NCBI GenBank assembly: GCA_047600805.1
Contig: JASGKG010000001.1
Span: 2,542,001-2,606,000, forward strand
DNA: 64,000 bases
Origin: JADKHC01 sp047600805
GTDB taxonomy: Bacteria; Verrucomicrobiota; Verrucomicrobiia; Opitutales; Opitutaceae
Direction: 5' to 3'
Shown here: piece by piece, positions 32,512-42,743 of the stretch
Position numbering within the stretch: the first letter of the stretch is position 1
How the letters are laid out: every line of letters begins with the position of its first letter
Notes under the pieces: model-generated
The model's database searches: none
What the model was told of the DNA's origin: nothing
Seen by the model: only the letters and a program-made list of their open reading frames with translations
Translations under genes and position numbers: made by a program

Positions 32512-33135
32512 ATGAAAATCGCTTCGCTTTTGCTGGTTGCCGCCACCGCAATAACAACGTGCTACGCCAAAAATCCCGATAACACAGGTTTTCACGCTCA
32601 GGCCGGCGGCGTGGCTGGCCCAAATTTCCGAAAGGTGCTCGATGCCGTCGCTGGCGACGCGACCATCACCTCGCGCGACGAGTCGATCTCCACCGTCACC
32701 GGTGCGGTGTATTGGCAATTCTCCAATGGCATAGGCGTAGGCGCAGACTTGGGACCCATCATCCCTTTCACGGTTAAGTTTTGGAACGCTCATTACATCG
32801 AACACACCGAAACGGTTTCCGCCACGCTGATCCCCGTCGGGATATTTGCACGTTATGATTTTTTCCCCACGAAGTCTATTGCTCCCTTCGTTCGTGCGGG
32901 GGTGCGAAAGACTTTTGTGGTGGGCGACGACGTCACCGACGGTGAACCAGTAGGTCTCTTCGGCGGCGCAGGAATTGAGTTCATGCACAACCGCACCGTG
33001 CGCGTAGGTGCGGAGATTGGTTTCGACACGACTACCATCAAGGTACTAGGGGCGCAAAAACCCTATTACGTCCGGACAAAAGTCACCGAGGTAAAACCTT
33101 TCGCCGTTACCTTCTCCGTATATGCCAGTTTTTAG
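32512..33135 (+). CDS. Small outer-membrane beta-barrel-like protein
   Basis: A 207-residue protein with a signal peptide (MKIASLLLVAATAITTCYAK). The mature part alternates polar and hydrophobic residues in strand-like blocks (GAVYWQFSNGIGVGADLGPI, VSATLIPVGIFARYDFF, APFVRAGVRKTFVV, RVGAEIGFDTTTI) and ends in Phe (FSVYASF), as outer-membrane barrels recognised by Bam do. An eight-stranded OmpW/OmpX-like barrel is the best reading; its role is unknown. It follows tyrS by 86 bases with a separate leader. Confidence 0.65.
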   Translation: MKIASLLLVAATAITTCYAKNPDNTGFHAQAGGVAGPNFRKVLDAVAGDATITSRDESISTVTGAVYWQFSNGIGVGADLGPIIPFTVKFWNAHYIEHTETVSATLIPVGIFARYDFFPTKSIAPFVRAGVRKTFVVGDDVTDGEPVGLFGGAGIEFMHNRTVRVGAEIGFDTTTIKVLGAQKPYYVRTKVTEVKPFAVTFSVYASF

Positions 33136-33218
33136 CCGGATCCCAAGTGGCTCAAAGCTCATCCGAGGCGGCTCCATCATCCACTCAATCAGTCGCTTCG
33201 AAGGCCGCAATAGCCCGC

Positions 33219-33250
33219 AAAAAAAACCGCGGCTTTGGCCGGCCGCGGTT
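33219..33250 (-). terminator. Terminator of zinc metallopeptidase gene (possibly bidirectional)
   Basis: The stem AACCGCGG/CCGCGGTT (33225-33232 and 33243-33250) is followed on the minus strand by eight T. On the plus strand only TTTTG follows, so it could also help to end the barrel gene. Confidence 0.88.
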
Positions 33251-33273
33251 TTGAAAAAGTAGCGAACACGCGC

Positions 33274-33969
33274 TCAGTCGTCGCGGCGGCTGCCGCCGGT
33301 GACCAGTAGCAATAGATGCAGCAACTGGCCGAGCGAACTCACGAACGCGGCGACGTAGGTCAGCGCAGCGGCGTTGAGCGTTTCGTTCACGCCAGGCATT
33401 TCGTCACGTCCAAGGATGCCGAGGTTCACGAGCTGCACTTTCGCGCGGCGGCTCGCGTCAAATTCGACGGGCAGCGTGACCAGCTGAAACAGCGTGAGCA
33501 CAGCCAGTGCAGCGATGCCGATCATCATCATCGTATGGCCCATGTAACTGATCAGGTAGAAACCAAAACCAGTTAAGAAGTACGCAATGGGCGCAGCAAA
33601 CTGCACGACGGGCACCATGTTCTGGCGCACCTGCATCATCGCGTAACCCTGCTTGTGCTGGATTGCGTGGCCGGCTTCGTGCGCCGACACTCCGAGCGCC
33701 GCAAGACTGGTGCCGCGATAGTTGTCGGAAGAAAGCGCGAGTCGTTTGTTCGACGGATCGTAATGGTCGGATAACTGCCCTTCCACTTCGACAATTTCGA
33801 CGTCGTGAATACCCGCGCTGTCCATCACTGCCTGCGCGGCCTCAGCACCCGTGATACGACCGCGCGACGCGATCTGCAGATTTTTGTGATACGCGCTCGA
33901 AACTTTCCTCTGCGCGTAGACGCCAAGAAGAATCGGAACAATCAAGAGGAGGAGCCAGTAGAGCATCAT
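33274..33969 (-). CDS. Neutral zinc metallopeptidase (YugP family)
   Basis: A 231-residue membrane protein with an N-terminal helix (MLYWLLLLIVPILLGVYA), a zinc-binding HEAGHAIQH motif in VSAHEAGHAIQHKQGYAM (about residues 111-119), and two to three C-terminal helices (about 130-180 and 205-225). This is the PF04298/YugP plan: a membrane-anchored HExxH peptidase of unknown substrate. The start has two adjacent ATG codons (33969 and 33966). It is transcribed alone and has a clear terminator. Confidence 0.92.
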   Translation of the reverse strand: MMLYWLLLLIVPILLGVYAQRKVSSAYHKNLQIASRGRITGAEAAQAVMDSAGIHDVEIVEVEGQLSDHYDPSNKRLALSSDNYRGTSLAALGVSAHEAGHAIQHKQGYAMMQVRQNMVPVVQFAAPIAYFLTGFGFYLISYMGHTMMMIGIAALAVLTLFQLVTLPVEFDASRRAKVQLVNLGILGRDEMPGVNETLNAAALTYVAAFVSSLGQLLHLLLLVTGGSRRDD

Positions 33970-34184
33970 GGTTGAAGGTGGGTTGAATTTTACGGATGCC
34001 TTTAATTAGCAGGACGCGGCCCGTTTGTGCAATAGGCGCTTTCCATTTTGCATGATTCGTTACCTGCTGAATTAGCGGGACATATGCGCAGCGAGAGCCG
34101 TCGTGGAAATTACGCGAAAAATTCCACTGCGCCAATTTCGCCCAGCCCCTCGCAAAACGCGCCAACGCATCGGGTCTTCCCGAC

Positions 34185-36302
34185 TCAGAACGGGAAACCA
34201 ATCGACAGGTGATAAGTGCCCGTCGGATCGCTGGGGCGCCGGTTGAGATTTCGCCCGTACTCCAGCCGAATAGGCCCCACAATCGTTTGATAACGAATTC
34301 CGAGTCCGACCGAATAAAGCCGTTCCTCGAAGGGATAATTCGCGAGCCGCTCCGCCTGACCCAAGCCATCTCCGAATAAAACGGCCGACCAGGATTCCGT
34401 GAGCACTTGTTCGTACTCGACGTTGAGGAGTGTGTAGGTTTTCGCACCGACAAAACGTCCATCCGGTCCGCGCGGCGACGCTTCGCCTTCTTGATAGCCG
34501 CGGATACTGGTGTCGCCACCCTTGAAAAAGCGCTTGTTAACCGGCACCGTTTTGTCGGTGGTTCCTAGCGTGGTAATCACACCGTGCGTCAACGCGGCGT
34601 GCAGGTATTGCCAGCGGCCGATCGCCGTGTGATAAGTCGCGCCAAACTCGATGCGCTCGTAGTTGGCTTCGCCGCCAAATTTGTCGCTGGCTGCTTCCAC
34701 TTGCGCAAACCACCTATATCCGCGGCGCGGCATCAGCGGGCTGTCGCGCTTATCCCGAACCAGCCCGACATCGACACTGGCCACGGTGATTTGTTTGTCG
34801 TCGACGACACGGGTGGTCAGTTCGTTGTCCCGATTCTTCAATGCTTGGAAAGTATAGCCGACGGTTCCCTCCGCGCGCAGCCACGGAACAGGTCTTTTCA
34901 GGCTCACATTGCCGCCATACTCCTGACGGATGAAGGCGATTTCCTCGCGCTGCAGCCCGAAAACCCGTGCAGTGCCGTCGATCGATTCGCCGAAAAGCTC
35001 CGGCACGGTGTAGGTATATTCGCCGCGGGAACTCTTCATCGACTGCACGAGCGTCAGCCGGCTCTGATGCGCGCGCCCGAACAAATTCATCTGCCGGACT
35101 TCGACGCCGCCGCGCAGTTGTTCGTAGCTTCCATAACCAGCCAACAGGTTAGCCTCGTAACGCGAGCCCTCCTTTAGAACGTAGACTGGATCGCGTGTCT
35201 CCCCATCTGGGGGTTCGAAATGCAGATCGACCGCGTCGAAAACCCCCAAACGCGACAGCCGATAGCGCGCCCGTTCAAGTTGCACCGGATCCAAGGGATC
35301 GCCCGGTTTCGAGAGCACACGGCGGTACAAAATCGCCGGGCGGGTATGTTCGTTTCCTTCGAACCGAACGTTCCCCACATGAATCTCCGCGCCCGGTTCG
35401 ACCTCCGCAAAAACCGTCACCGCTCGCCTGCCCTGCTGCTCCGGAGCCGCTTCCGCGCGCACGCGGATCGAAACATCCGCGTATCCTTTCCGGTAATACG
35501 CCTGCCGGATTTCTTCGGTGAAATTTTGCTGCAACGTGGACGTCCACGGCCGACCGGTGCGCGAGCCGGACGCCAGAAGCCCCACGTCGCGCGGGTCCGC
35601 TTTCGGGAACTCGATCTTCGACACAACCCAAAGCGGCCCTTCGTCGACCACCACATGCAATTTCACCGGGCCGCCATTTTTCTTTTCCGGGTTTACTCGC
35701 CGCGCCTCAACCTTCGCCTGCAGATAACCGCGAAGTCGCAATTCCTCCCTCAACTTTTCCGCGCCGCGCTTCACGCGCGACGGCGAATAGGCCCGCGACG
35801 CTTTCGTCGTGATCAGCGTTTGCGCGGTCATGAAAAACCCTTCGCCCGCCTTCTTGTCCAGCACGTGCAAACCCTCGATCTGGACTTGGTTCACGTAGGA
35901 GCGCTGACCCGTTTTCACGTCGAAACGCACCGATTTTGCCTCCAAGCCTGGGTCAAGGGTGAGATCGAGCGTTTCGCTCAATGAATAAACATGCTGCTTA
36001 CCCTCCGTGCCCTCCGCGCGAATGATGATGATCGGCGTTTGAAATCCCTCGTCGTTCAAAACTGAATACAAAAGAAAAGCGGCGTCTTCGATCGAGTTCG
36101 TCGGCAACGTCGGACCCCGGTCCTTCCCGAGCACGCGTTCCAAGGCAATTTGCATCTCCCGGTCGCGCCACCACCCCAAGCCCGAGACGCGCACTTTGGC
36201 AGGTTTTTGTTTATCCTCAGCCGACAACAGTCCCTGAGGAATCCCTAATCCGCTCAACAGAGCTAAAACAAGGATCAGAAGAATGCGTCTATTTTTTGGC
36301 AT
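34185..36302 (-). CDS. TamA-like Omp85 outer membrane protein (POTRA plus barrel)
   Basis: A 705-residue protein with a signal peptide (MPKNRRILLILVLALLSGLG, cleaved near LLSAED), POTRA domains (about 35-390, including VRFEGNEHTRPAILYRRVL) and a C-terminal 16-strand Omp85 barrel (about 400-705) with the RGY motif in TSIRGYQEGEASPRG and a terminal Phe (HLSIGFPF). Directly upstream and overlapping by 14 bases is a TamB-like gene, so this is the TamA partner rather than the essential BamA. The pair assembles a subset of outer-membrane proteins or moves lipids to the outer membrane. No terminator is obvious in the 215 bases downstream. Confidence 0.9.
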   Translation of the reverse strand: MPKNRRILLILVLALLSGLGIPQGLLSAEDKQKPAKVRVSGLGWWRDREMQIALERVLGKDRGPTLPTNSIEDAAFLLYSVLNDEGFQTPIIIIRAEGTEGKQHVYSLSETLDLTLDPGLEAKSVRFDVKTGQRSYVNQVQIEGLHVLDKKAGEGFFMTAQTLITTKASRAYSPSRVKRGAEKLREELRLRGYLQAKVEARRVNPEKKNGGPVKLHVVVDEGPLWVVSKIEFPKADPRDVGLLASGSRTGRPWTSTLQQNFTEEIRQAYYRKGYADVSIRVRAEAAPEQQGRRAVTVFAEVEPGAEIHVGNVRFEGNEHTRPAILYRRVLSKPGDPLDPVQLERARYRLSRLGVFDAVDLHFEPPDGETRDPVYVLKEGSRYEANLLAGYGSYEQLRGGVEVRQMNLFGRAHQSRLTLVQSMKSSRGEYTYTVPELFGESIDGTARVFGLQREEIAFIRQEYGGNVSLKRPVPWLRAEGTVGYTFQALKNRDNELTTRVVDDKQITVASVDVGLVRDKRDSPLMPRRGYRWFAQVEAASDKFGGEANYERIEFGATYHTAIGRWQYLHAALTHGVITTLGTTDKTVPVNKRFFKGGDTSIRGYQEGEASPRGPDGRFVGAKTYTLLNVEYEQVLTESWSAVLFGDGLGQAERLANYPFEERLYSVGLGIRYQTIVGPIRLEYGRNLNRRPSDPTGTYHLSIGFPF

Positions 36303-39300
36303 CTTTGCCCTTTCTCGGATCGTCCTTCAAAGCCCGCCATTTGAGGCCCGCATTGTAATCATCGAACTCGTCGTATTCGCCAATAAGGGCCCAGCGCTCA
36401 CCGAGGCGGTATTCCACTTCGTAGGTTTCCCGACCTTGCCGCGAAATCTTTTCGCCGGAACTTATTTCAAGGCGCTGCTGACCAGAATCGCCGCTGATGC
36501 TGCTGAAAAGGCTTTTGCCGATAAACTCTCCGAATTTCACCGCACGCTGTCCGCTGCTGTACGTCACTTCGTCGTTCGGAGTTTCCCCAGCCATCACGAG
36601 CAACAGAATTTGCTCCGAATCCAGCGGCGGACTCGAGGAAAATTTCAACTCAGGGGCAGAGGCGCTGCCATTCACCTCCAGGCGCAAGTCGTATCCATAA
36701 CGCCGCGACGTGCCCGTGATGAACAACGCGGGCTCATACGGATTTTCCTCTGTGAGCCGCACTGATCCCTGCTGCAACGTAAAGTTCGCAAAAGGCAACA
36801 TCACCACGCCCTCGTCAATCACTGCCTGGCCGGTAGCTCGTGGTTCGCCAAGGATATTGCCCAGATGAAATTTCATCGAGGCCAGCCCATTGAAAACCGG
36901 CGTGCGTATCCTCATGAAGCGGTCTCCGCTCAAATCCACGTCCAGTTTCCAAGCGCTAAACGGCGCCTGCTCCACCGCAAAAAACGGAGGGCGGCCCGCG
37001 GAACCTCCTCCGCCGCCCCGCGGCATGAGGTCGCGGACGTCGGTCGAGAACAGGCTTTGGCGAAGATTGACTTTGCCCGTCACGATCCCGTTTCCGCCTT
37101 CGCCGGAGGAAAGCTTGAGGTCCAAATCGCCGCGGAGCAGCAATCCCACTTGTCGCACGAACGGCAGATTTTCACCGCGCGCTGTAAACTCGAACTTTGG
37201 CTCTCCGTCTTCCGAGAGGCTTGCCGAACCTTTAACCGTAATCAATTGCCCGCCCATTTTTGCGTCGAGCGTGCGCACCTCCAGCTTTCGTTTTTTCAAC
37301 GATAGATCCGCTTTCACGTTCTGCAAAACGCCGAGCGGCCCCAGCGGGCGCGTACCCGCGTCGTCGATCCGTACGTAACCATTCACGTCGCCTTTTTCCA
37401 CAGCAACCTCGGCCGACAAGATGCCTTTGGGTGCGACCAACGTCGGCGCGTACAGCGACACCGCCGTCAGATCTACTCGCGGCAGAGAAACGCGCGCGGA
37501 AATCTTGGGTAGTAGTTTCCGCCAGCTTGCTTCACGGATTTGCCCGAGCGTTTCCTGATCGAGCGGTAATTGTCCCGCACCCGTGACGAGTTGGCCGTCT
37601 ACAGAAGCGCTGAGCTTCTCGACCAGCACCAGCTTTTGATCCAGTTTCACCATGACTTCCAAGCCCTCGGCCGTCGGAGTTTTCGCCTTAAACCGCTTCG
37701 GATCGAGTGCAGCCTTCGGCACGCGCAATGTCACGACGCCATGCGGATCGGCTACTTTTCCTGATAGTGCAAGGTTTAGCTCCGGGCTCTCGACGATGAT
37801 GCCCGCCGCGTCGCGCAGATAACTCCAGAAAGGCGCGTCCGGACGAGTGTTCGCGGTCAGCTCCAACGGGCCGGCAGACAGCAGTTCATAACTCGGCTGC
37901 GAATGCGGGCGCACGATGACTCCGATGCGCCCGTTGGCAATTAAAGCTTCTTGATTGCTTTCGAGAACTCTAAGCTGCTCCAAAACGACGCCGTCTTTTC
38001 CGCCCGACGCCTTCGCAAACAGCTGCACGGGTCCTCGCTGCGCAATATCAACGCTCGCGTTCGCATTCACTGAGAACTCCATCGGCGCCTTTTCCGTCCA
38101 ACGTGCTGAGATGTCCAACAGGCCGATGGTCGAATCGAGATGTTTCACGTCCAGCCACTCGCCCAACCAGTTCGAAGAGAAATCCTTCACCAGGAGGCGT
38201 ACTTCTCCACGGGGCGCCCACACACCGGTGGCTTCAATGCGGCCCGCCTCACCGGCAAGAACCGAGGGGGCTAAACTAATGCCGCTCTGCCAAAGCACCC
38301 GCGCAGGATTTTCCAAGCCGAGCCACGTCGTCGTGCCTTTCTGAATACGCAGCGCGTTGATCGTGGCACTGGCCGGATCGACCGAGCCGACAATAACGAT
38401 CCTGCTTTCTCCGGCGGTAATCGTCGCATTGACGCTTCGTACGACGGAGCCTTCGCCCTCGCCGTTTACATCCACCGTCGAGGTTCTCAACGGCGCAAGC
38501 CGAAGGGCTGAAAGATGAACACTGCCGCGATAGCTCGGATTCTTCCACGACCCTTCGATCTGTGCCGAGACCTTTGCCTCGCCAAAGTCCGGCGTGGCTT
38601 TGGACAGAGTTTTTAACGTGACGCTCTTCACTGCGCCTTCCAGCCGGGCCGACTCGATCGTTTTCTTCTGAAGATCGGCGGCTCCGACCAGCGAAAGCTG
38701 TTCGCCCGTGCCGAACACCATGCGAGCACTAAACGCCTCGACTCGCGGCCACTTTAACTTGCCGGTCACCTCCACTCGAGGAACGGCAAATCGACCGATG
38801 ACGAGGGAATCAGCGAAGAGCCGGGCGTCCATTTCGGGTGTCGCGTCCGGACCGGGCCTAACCAGCAGTTCGCCCGCCACCTTGCCGGACCCGGGAAACC
38901 ATGGCTGCGCCGCGAGGTCGGCACGTAGCGCGAGACGCGAAGGGCCGGACAACAGTTGCGCGTCGCGACTCAACCGCACCGCTTCGCTTAAATTTAGATC
39001 CAGGCCGGGTACAGTGGCGTGGAGCGTCTCCAGCGTGAATGTATCCAGATCACCGCGACCGTGCAGGGTGATTTCAAACTTCGGCGCCTCTCCAATCGGT
39101 TCACCGTTCGCCGCCACGTCCACGACGAAGCCGTCCTTTTTCCAGTTCAAACGCCCCGTCCCGCGAAACCGAGAATAGCCTTCCTGAAGTTTCAGTTCAC
39201 GCGCGTCGACGCTCCAGTTTTCCGCCGTAACCTGAGCTTCGTTCGGCAACCATCCACGTTCGCCAAAAACCGCGTGCAGCGTGACCGGTTGCCCTGCCCA

Positions 39301-39939
39301 TTTTCCTTTTCCATCAATGACGTGTTCTTCGCTATGCAGCGCCACTTCCGCGCGCCCGGCCAGTCCGTTGAGCTTGAGGTCGATGATTTTCCCCTTGGGA
39401 AAGGCCGCACTGCCACGCACGACTTTCCCACGCCAACCCAGGTTTTCCACCGTCAGCGTACGATCACGCCAGGCAGTTTTTTCGACCGAGAGCGGACCTC
39501 CGTCGAAAACGACTTCACCGCGCTCAGCGCGAATTTCCGGTGCCCAACGTTCGAGCGCGTCCGCGATTTTCAACAACGTGCCTCGCAGTTGTTCCCAACC
39601 CGCTTGCGGGTCGGGCTCCGTCTTTTTCTTTTCCGACTTTATTTCCACACGCCATCCCGACGCCACCACCGGTGTCTGCGTGCGCTTGAATTCACGCCAG
39701 CCCCACACAAGCGGCGTATCGACTTCGGCACGACGAACAGTCACCACCACGCCTTCCCGCTCCAGCCGCAGGTCGTGCACCGCGAAGCGTGAGTACCCGA
39801 TGCGTTCGTAGCGGCTGTAGCGGATACCCGCAGGTTTCTGGGCCGCCGCCAGCAGCGCGCGCATCCACCACGGCAACGTCAGGGCCGCGAGGATCACGAC
39901 GGCCATCACCCAAGCAGTTATCTTTAAGAAACGGCGCAC
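36289..39939 (-). CDS. TamB-like translocation/assembly protein (AsmA/DUF490 family)
   Basis: A 1216-residue protein anchored by an N-terminal helix (MRRFLKITAWVMAVVILAAL, about 7-29), then a very long stretch of repetitive beta-strand sequence predicted to form the hydrophobic groove of periplasmic bridge proteins, and a C-terminal DUF490 domain (about 950-1216) with SVRLTEENPYEPALFITGTS and a penultimate ESSS-type region (SSPPLDSEQILLLVMAG). It acts with the downstream TamA-like gene, which it overlaps by 14 bases. Its size is comparable to E. coli TamB (1259). A role in lipid transfer across the periplasm is known for the family. Confidence 0.92.
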   Translation of the reverse strand: MRRFLKITAWVMAVVILAALTLPWWMRALLAAAQKPAGIRYSRYERIGYSRFAVHDLRLEREGVVVTVRRAEVDTPLVWGWREFKRTQTPVVASGWRVEIKSEKKKTEPDPQAGWEQLRGTLLKIADALERWAPEIRAERGEVVFDGGPLSVEKTAWRDRTLTVENLGWRGKVVRGSAAFPKGKIIDLKLNGLAGRAEVALHSEEHVIDGKGKWAGQPVTLHAVFGERGWLPNEAQVTAENWSVDARELKLQEGYSRFRGTGRLNWKKDGFVVDVAANGEPIGEAPKFEITLHGRGDLDTFTLETLHATVPGLDLNLSEAVRLSRDAQLLSGPSRLALRADLAAQPWFPGSGKVAGELLVRPGPDATPEMDARLFADSLVIGRFAVPRVEVTGKLKWPRVEAFSARMVFGTGEQLSLVGAADLQKKTIESARLEGAVKSVTLKTLSKATPDFGEAKVSAQIEGSWKNPSYRGSVHLSALRLAPLRTSTVDVNGEGEGSVVRSVNATITAGESRIVIVGSVDPASATINALRIQKGTTTWLGLENPARVLWQSGISLAPSVLAGEAGRIEATGVWAPRGEVRLLVKDFSSNWLGEWLDVKHLDSTIGLLDISARWTEKAPMEFSVNANASVDIAQRGPVQLFAKASGGKDGVVLEQLRVLESNQEALIANGRIGVIVRPHSQPSYELLSAGPLELTANTRPDAPFWSYLRDAAGIIVESPELNLALSGKVADPHGVVTLRVPKAALDPKRFKAKTPTAEGLEVMVKLDQKLVLVEKLSASVDGQLVTGAGQLPLDQETLGQIREASWRKLLPKISARVSLPRVDLTAVSLYAPTLVAPKGILSAEVAVEKGDVNGYVRIDDAGTRPLGPLGVLQNVKADLSLKKRKLEVRTLDAKMGGQLITVKGSASLSEDGEPKFEFTARGENLPFVRQVGLLLRGDLDLKLSSGEGGNGIVTGKVNLRQSLFSTDVRDLMPRGGGGGSAGRPPFFAVEQAPFSAWKLDVDLSGDRFMRIRTPVFNGLASMKFHLGNILGEPRATGQAVIDEGVVMLPFANFTLQQGSVRLTEENPYEPALFITGTSRRYGYDLRLEVNGSASAPELKFSSSPPLDSEQILLLVMAGETPNDEVTYSSGQRAVKFGEFIGKSLFSSISGDSGQQRLEISSGEKISRQGRETYEVEYRLGERWALIGEYDEFDDYNAGLKWRALKDDPRKGKDAKK

Positions 39940-39987
39940 GACATGATAGACCTCTGGTTGCGAGCGCGGTGACGCGGGATTCTCCCG

Positions 39988-42057
39988 CTATGGAGCCGGG
40001 TTTAATCCGCTTCGTTCCAGCAGCGCCGTCAGATCAGGATCGCGCCCCATAAAGGCCCGGTAAAGTTCGCTGGCTTCGACCGAATTCCCCCGGCTGAGGA
40101 TCTTCTCGACGAACTCGGCGCCGGTCTTCGCATTGAAAATGCCTTCGCGTTTGAACCGGGTGAACGCATCCGCGTCGAGCACCTCGGCCCACTTGTAGGA
40201 ATAATAGCCAGCCGCGTAACCGACCGGGTCGGCGAAAATGTGGTTAAAGCGCTTTACGATGGTTGGCGATGGCGGTTGTGTCGGCACAAGACTGCTGGCA
40301 ATCGTCGCCCGCACCTTCGGCTCGACGTCGCTTTCCGAGGCAAACTCCGCCGTTCGCGTGTGGAGAACGAGGTCCATTTTCGCGAATGCGAGCTGACGCA
40401 TCGTCGCACAGGCAGAGCGAAAGTTTTTCGCCGCAATCATCTTTTTGAAAATCGCTTCGGGAATCGGCGCCTCGGTCTGGTGATGGCGGGCAAACAGGTC
40501 CAGGCTCTCGCGTTCCCAACACCAGTTTTCCATGATCTGCGACGGCAGCTCGACGAAATCCCAAGCCACATTCACGCCGTTGAGCGATTTGATTTCCACT
40601 TCGCCCAGCAAGTGGTGCAACAGGTGACCGAACTCGTGGAAAATCGTTTCGACTTCGCGATGCGTGAGCAGTGCGTCGTCGTTTCCAACCGGCGGCGTCA
40701 AATTTCCGCAGATCAATCCGAGGTGCGGCGCTCGCGTGCCGTCCGAACGCGGACCGCCAGTGATCAGGTAATTCATCCACGCGCCGCCCCGTTTCGATTC
40801 CCGCGGATGCCAATCCGTATAGAACGAACCGAGGTGCCTGTGTTGGTTATTGTAGAGATCGAAAAACTTCACTTCGGGATGCCAGACGTCGACCGCGCCC
40901 GCGGCTCGCTCAATGATCTCCAAGCCGAATACGCGCTGCGCCAGTTCAAACATTCCGCGCACCACGCGCTTCATCGGGAAGTAAGGCCGCAACTGCTCTT
41001 CATCAAAATCGTAGCGCGCTTTGCGGAGTTTTTCCGACCAATAACCTAGCTCCCAAGGCGCCAACGGCCCGATCGGCAAACCGGTTTGCTGCGCTTTAAA
41101 CTCCTCCAACTCGCGGCACTCTTTGGCGAAAGCCTTCGACGCGCGCTGCTGCAGATCGTCGAGAAACGCTTCCGCGCGAGCAGCCGATTTCGCCATGCGA
41201 CGCTCCAGCGTCAGATCCGCAAAATGCGAACGCCCCAACAGCGCAGCCTTCTCCGCACGCAGTGCGAGAATGCGCGGCACCAGCGGCGTGTTGTCGTGCG
41301 GCCCTTTGGCTCCCACCGAGATCGCCGCCTGCCACATTTCTCGCCGCAAAGACTCGTCCTCAGCGTACGTCATGAGCGGTTCCTGCGACGGCATGTGCAA
41401 CGTGAAACGCCACGCGGGTTTTTCCGTTGAACCGATTTTTTTTGATTCCGCGCTTCGTCGTGCCGCCGCCTTGGCGTGATCGGGTAAACCCGCGAGCCGC
41501 GCTTCGTCGTCTATAACCATTTGCCAGGCGTTCGTCGCATCGAGCACGTGCTCTGAATATTTCTCCGTCACCTGCGCAAGTTCGCTCTGCAACGCCTGCA
41601 GCCGTGCCTGTTTTTCCTCGTCGAGATCGGCGCCTTGCTGACGAAAATCAGCCATGGTCTCCTCGAAAAAACGCCTGTGAATCCCCGAGAGAGTTTGCGC
41701 CTGCGGAATTTCCGAAAACGCTTTGAGCCTTTGCCATAGTTCGTTATTGAGCGGTATGGCCGCGTAAAACGCAGAAACCTTTGGCAAGAGAGCATTATGC
41801 GCCTCTCGAATCGCGGGTGAATCGGCGACAGACTGGAGATGCGTGACCTTGCCCCATGCCTGCGTGAGCAACTCGGTGGAATGCTCCAACGCCAAAAACG
41901 TATTTTCGTACGTCACCGTCTTCAGCTCGCGAGCCGCGATCGCGTCGATCGCCTTCTGCGCGTCAGCCAACGCCTGCTCAATCGCAGGCACCATCAACTC
42001 AGGTTTTAGTTCTGACCAACGGATTTCGAATGCGGTATCGAGAAACGGATTAGGCAT
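39988..42057 (-). CDS. prlC: Oligopeptidase A-type M3 metallopeptidase
   Basis: A 689-residue cytoplasmic peptidase from the ATG at 42057 (MPNPFLDTAFEIRWSELKPE). The zinc site is HEFGHLLHHLLG with the third ligand in NVAWDFVELPSQIMENW; C-terminal substrate-binding Tyr residues are in DPVGYAAGYYSYKWAEVLDAD. Length and motifs match oligopeptidase A, which degrades short peptides including cleaved signal peptides. The codons above 42057 lie in a frame without family match. It lies 48 bases upstream of tamB on the same strand. Confidence 0.94.
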   Translation of the reverse strand: MPNPFLDTAFEIRWSELKPELMVPAIEQALADAQKAIDAIAARELKTVTYENTFLALEHSTELLTQAWGKVTHLQSVADSPAIREAHNALLPKVSAFYAAIPLNNELWQRLKAFSEIPQAQTLSGIHRRFFEETMADFRQQGADLDEEKQARLQALQSELAQVTEKYSEHVLDATNAWQMVIDDEARLAGLPDHAKAAARRSAESKKIGSTEKPAWRFTLHMPSQEPLMTYAEDESLRREMWQAAISVGAKGPHDNTPLVPRILALRAEKAALLGRSHFADLTLERRMAKSAARAEAFLDDLQQRASKAFAKECRELEEFKAQQTGLPIGPLAPWELGYWSEKLRKARYDFDEEQLRPYFPMKRVVRGMFELAQRVFGLEIIERAAGAVDVWHPEVKFFDLYNNQHRHLGSFYTDWHPRESKRGGAWMNYLITGGPRSDGTRAPHLGLICGNLTPPVGNDDALLTHREVETIFHEFGHLLHHLLGEVEIKSLNGVNVAWDFVELPSQIMENWCWERESLDLFARHHQTEAPIPEAIFKKMIAAKNFRSACATMRQLAFAKMDLVLHTRTAEFASESDVEPKVRATIASSLVPTQPPSPTIVKRFNHIFADPVGYAAGYYSYKWAEVLDADAFTRFKREGIFNAKTGAEFVEKILSRGNSVEASELYRAFMGRDPDLTALLERSGLNPAP

Positions 42058-42202
42058 GCTTCCGCAAGAGGCCCTAACCAAGGGTGGTTTGTCAAATCGC
42101 ATCAGGGCGGAAAATCACCGCGTCTTTTGCGTTTTTTGGAGTTCCTTTTAGGGTTTTCCCACGCCCCTCATCACTCGTGTTCAACTCAATCAAAATATTC
42201 AT

Positions 42203-42727
42203 ATGGCCATACGTTTTAAGGGGACGCTGGAGGAGCTGCGCAACGATCTAGCCACCGGCGGTTATCTCATTCAAAAGGTTCAGCAAGTCGCGGGCGGGCT
42301 CGGCCACGAGCTCGACGTACAACTGGTGAACGGCGTCGTGATCTGCTGGGATTCCGCCTCAAATTTCATCTGGGCGGAAGGGCCGGTGCGCGAAATGACC
42401 CGGGTCGAGCGGTATTTGCGCAGGATTTTTGAGTGCTCCTGGCTAATCCGCGAGGTGACGTTCCTGTACGCACGCCTTTCGCGCGAGCTGGTCTACCGAG
42501 CCTTCTGGTTGAGGCGTCACGCCATTCTCGCCTACGTGCACTTCCGTCGCGAACTTCCCGTTTGGTACACGCGCTTCAGAGTGCTCATGAGAAAACTCAA
42601 TCGGCGCGCGGCTGCCTGGATTCTTCGGAGCGAAGGTCCTGCGGCACGATTGTTGCGCCGTCTCATCGAGCGTGTGCCAGCCCGTGTGCCCGGCTTCCGC
42701 CGCTTTCGAACGCCAGCAGCACTTTAG
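42203..42727 (+). CDS. Hypothetical protein with basic helical C-terminus
   Basis: A 174-residue protein with an ATG at 42203. The first 65 residues look like a small alpha/beta unit (LEELRNDLATGGYLIQKVQQVAGG, DVQLVNGVVICWDSASNFIWAEG). The remainder is helical and very Arg-rich (RVERYLRRIFECSWLIREVTF, RRHAILAYVHFRRELP, RLLRRLIERVPARVPGFRRF), which suggests nucleic-acid or membrane-surface binding. I do not recognise the family. It stands alone between prlC (divergent) and the TPR protein (convergent, 16 bases). Confidence 0.6.
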   Translation: MAIRFKGTLEELRNDLATGGYLIQKVQQVAGGLGHELDVQLVNGVVICWDSASNFIWAEGPVREMTRVERYLRRIFECSWLIREVTFLYARLSRELVYRAFWLRRHAILAYVHFRRELPVWYTRFRVLMRKLNRRAAAWILRSEGPAARLLRRLIERVPARVPGFRRFRTPAAL

Positions 42728-42743
42728 CTGCAGAGGCAGTTGG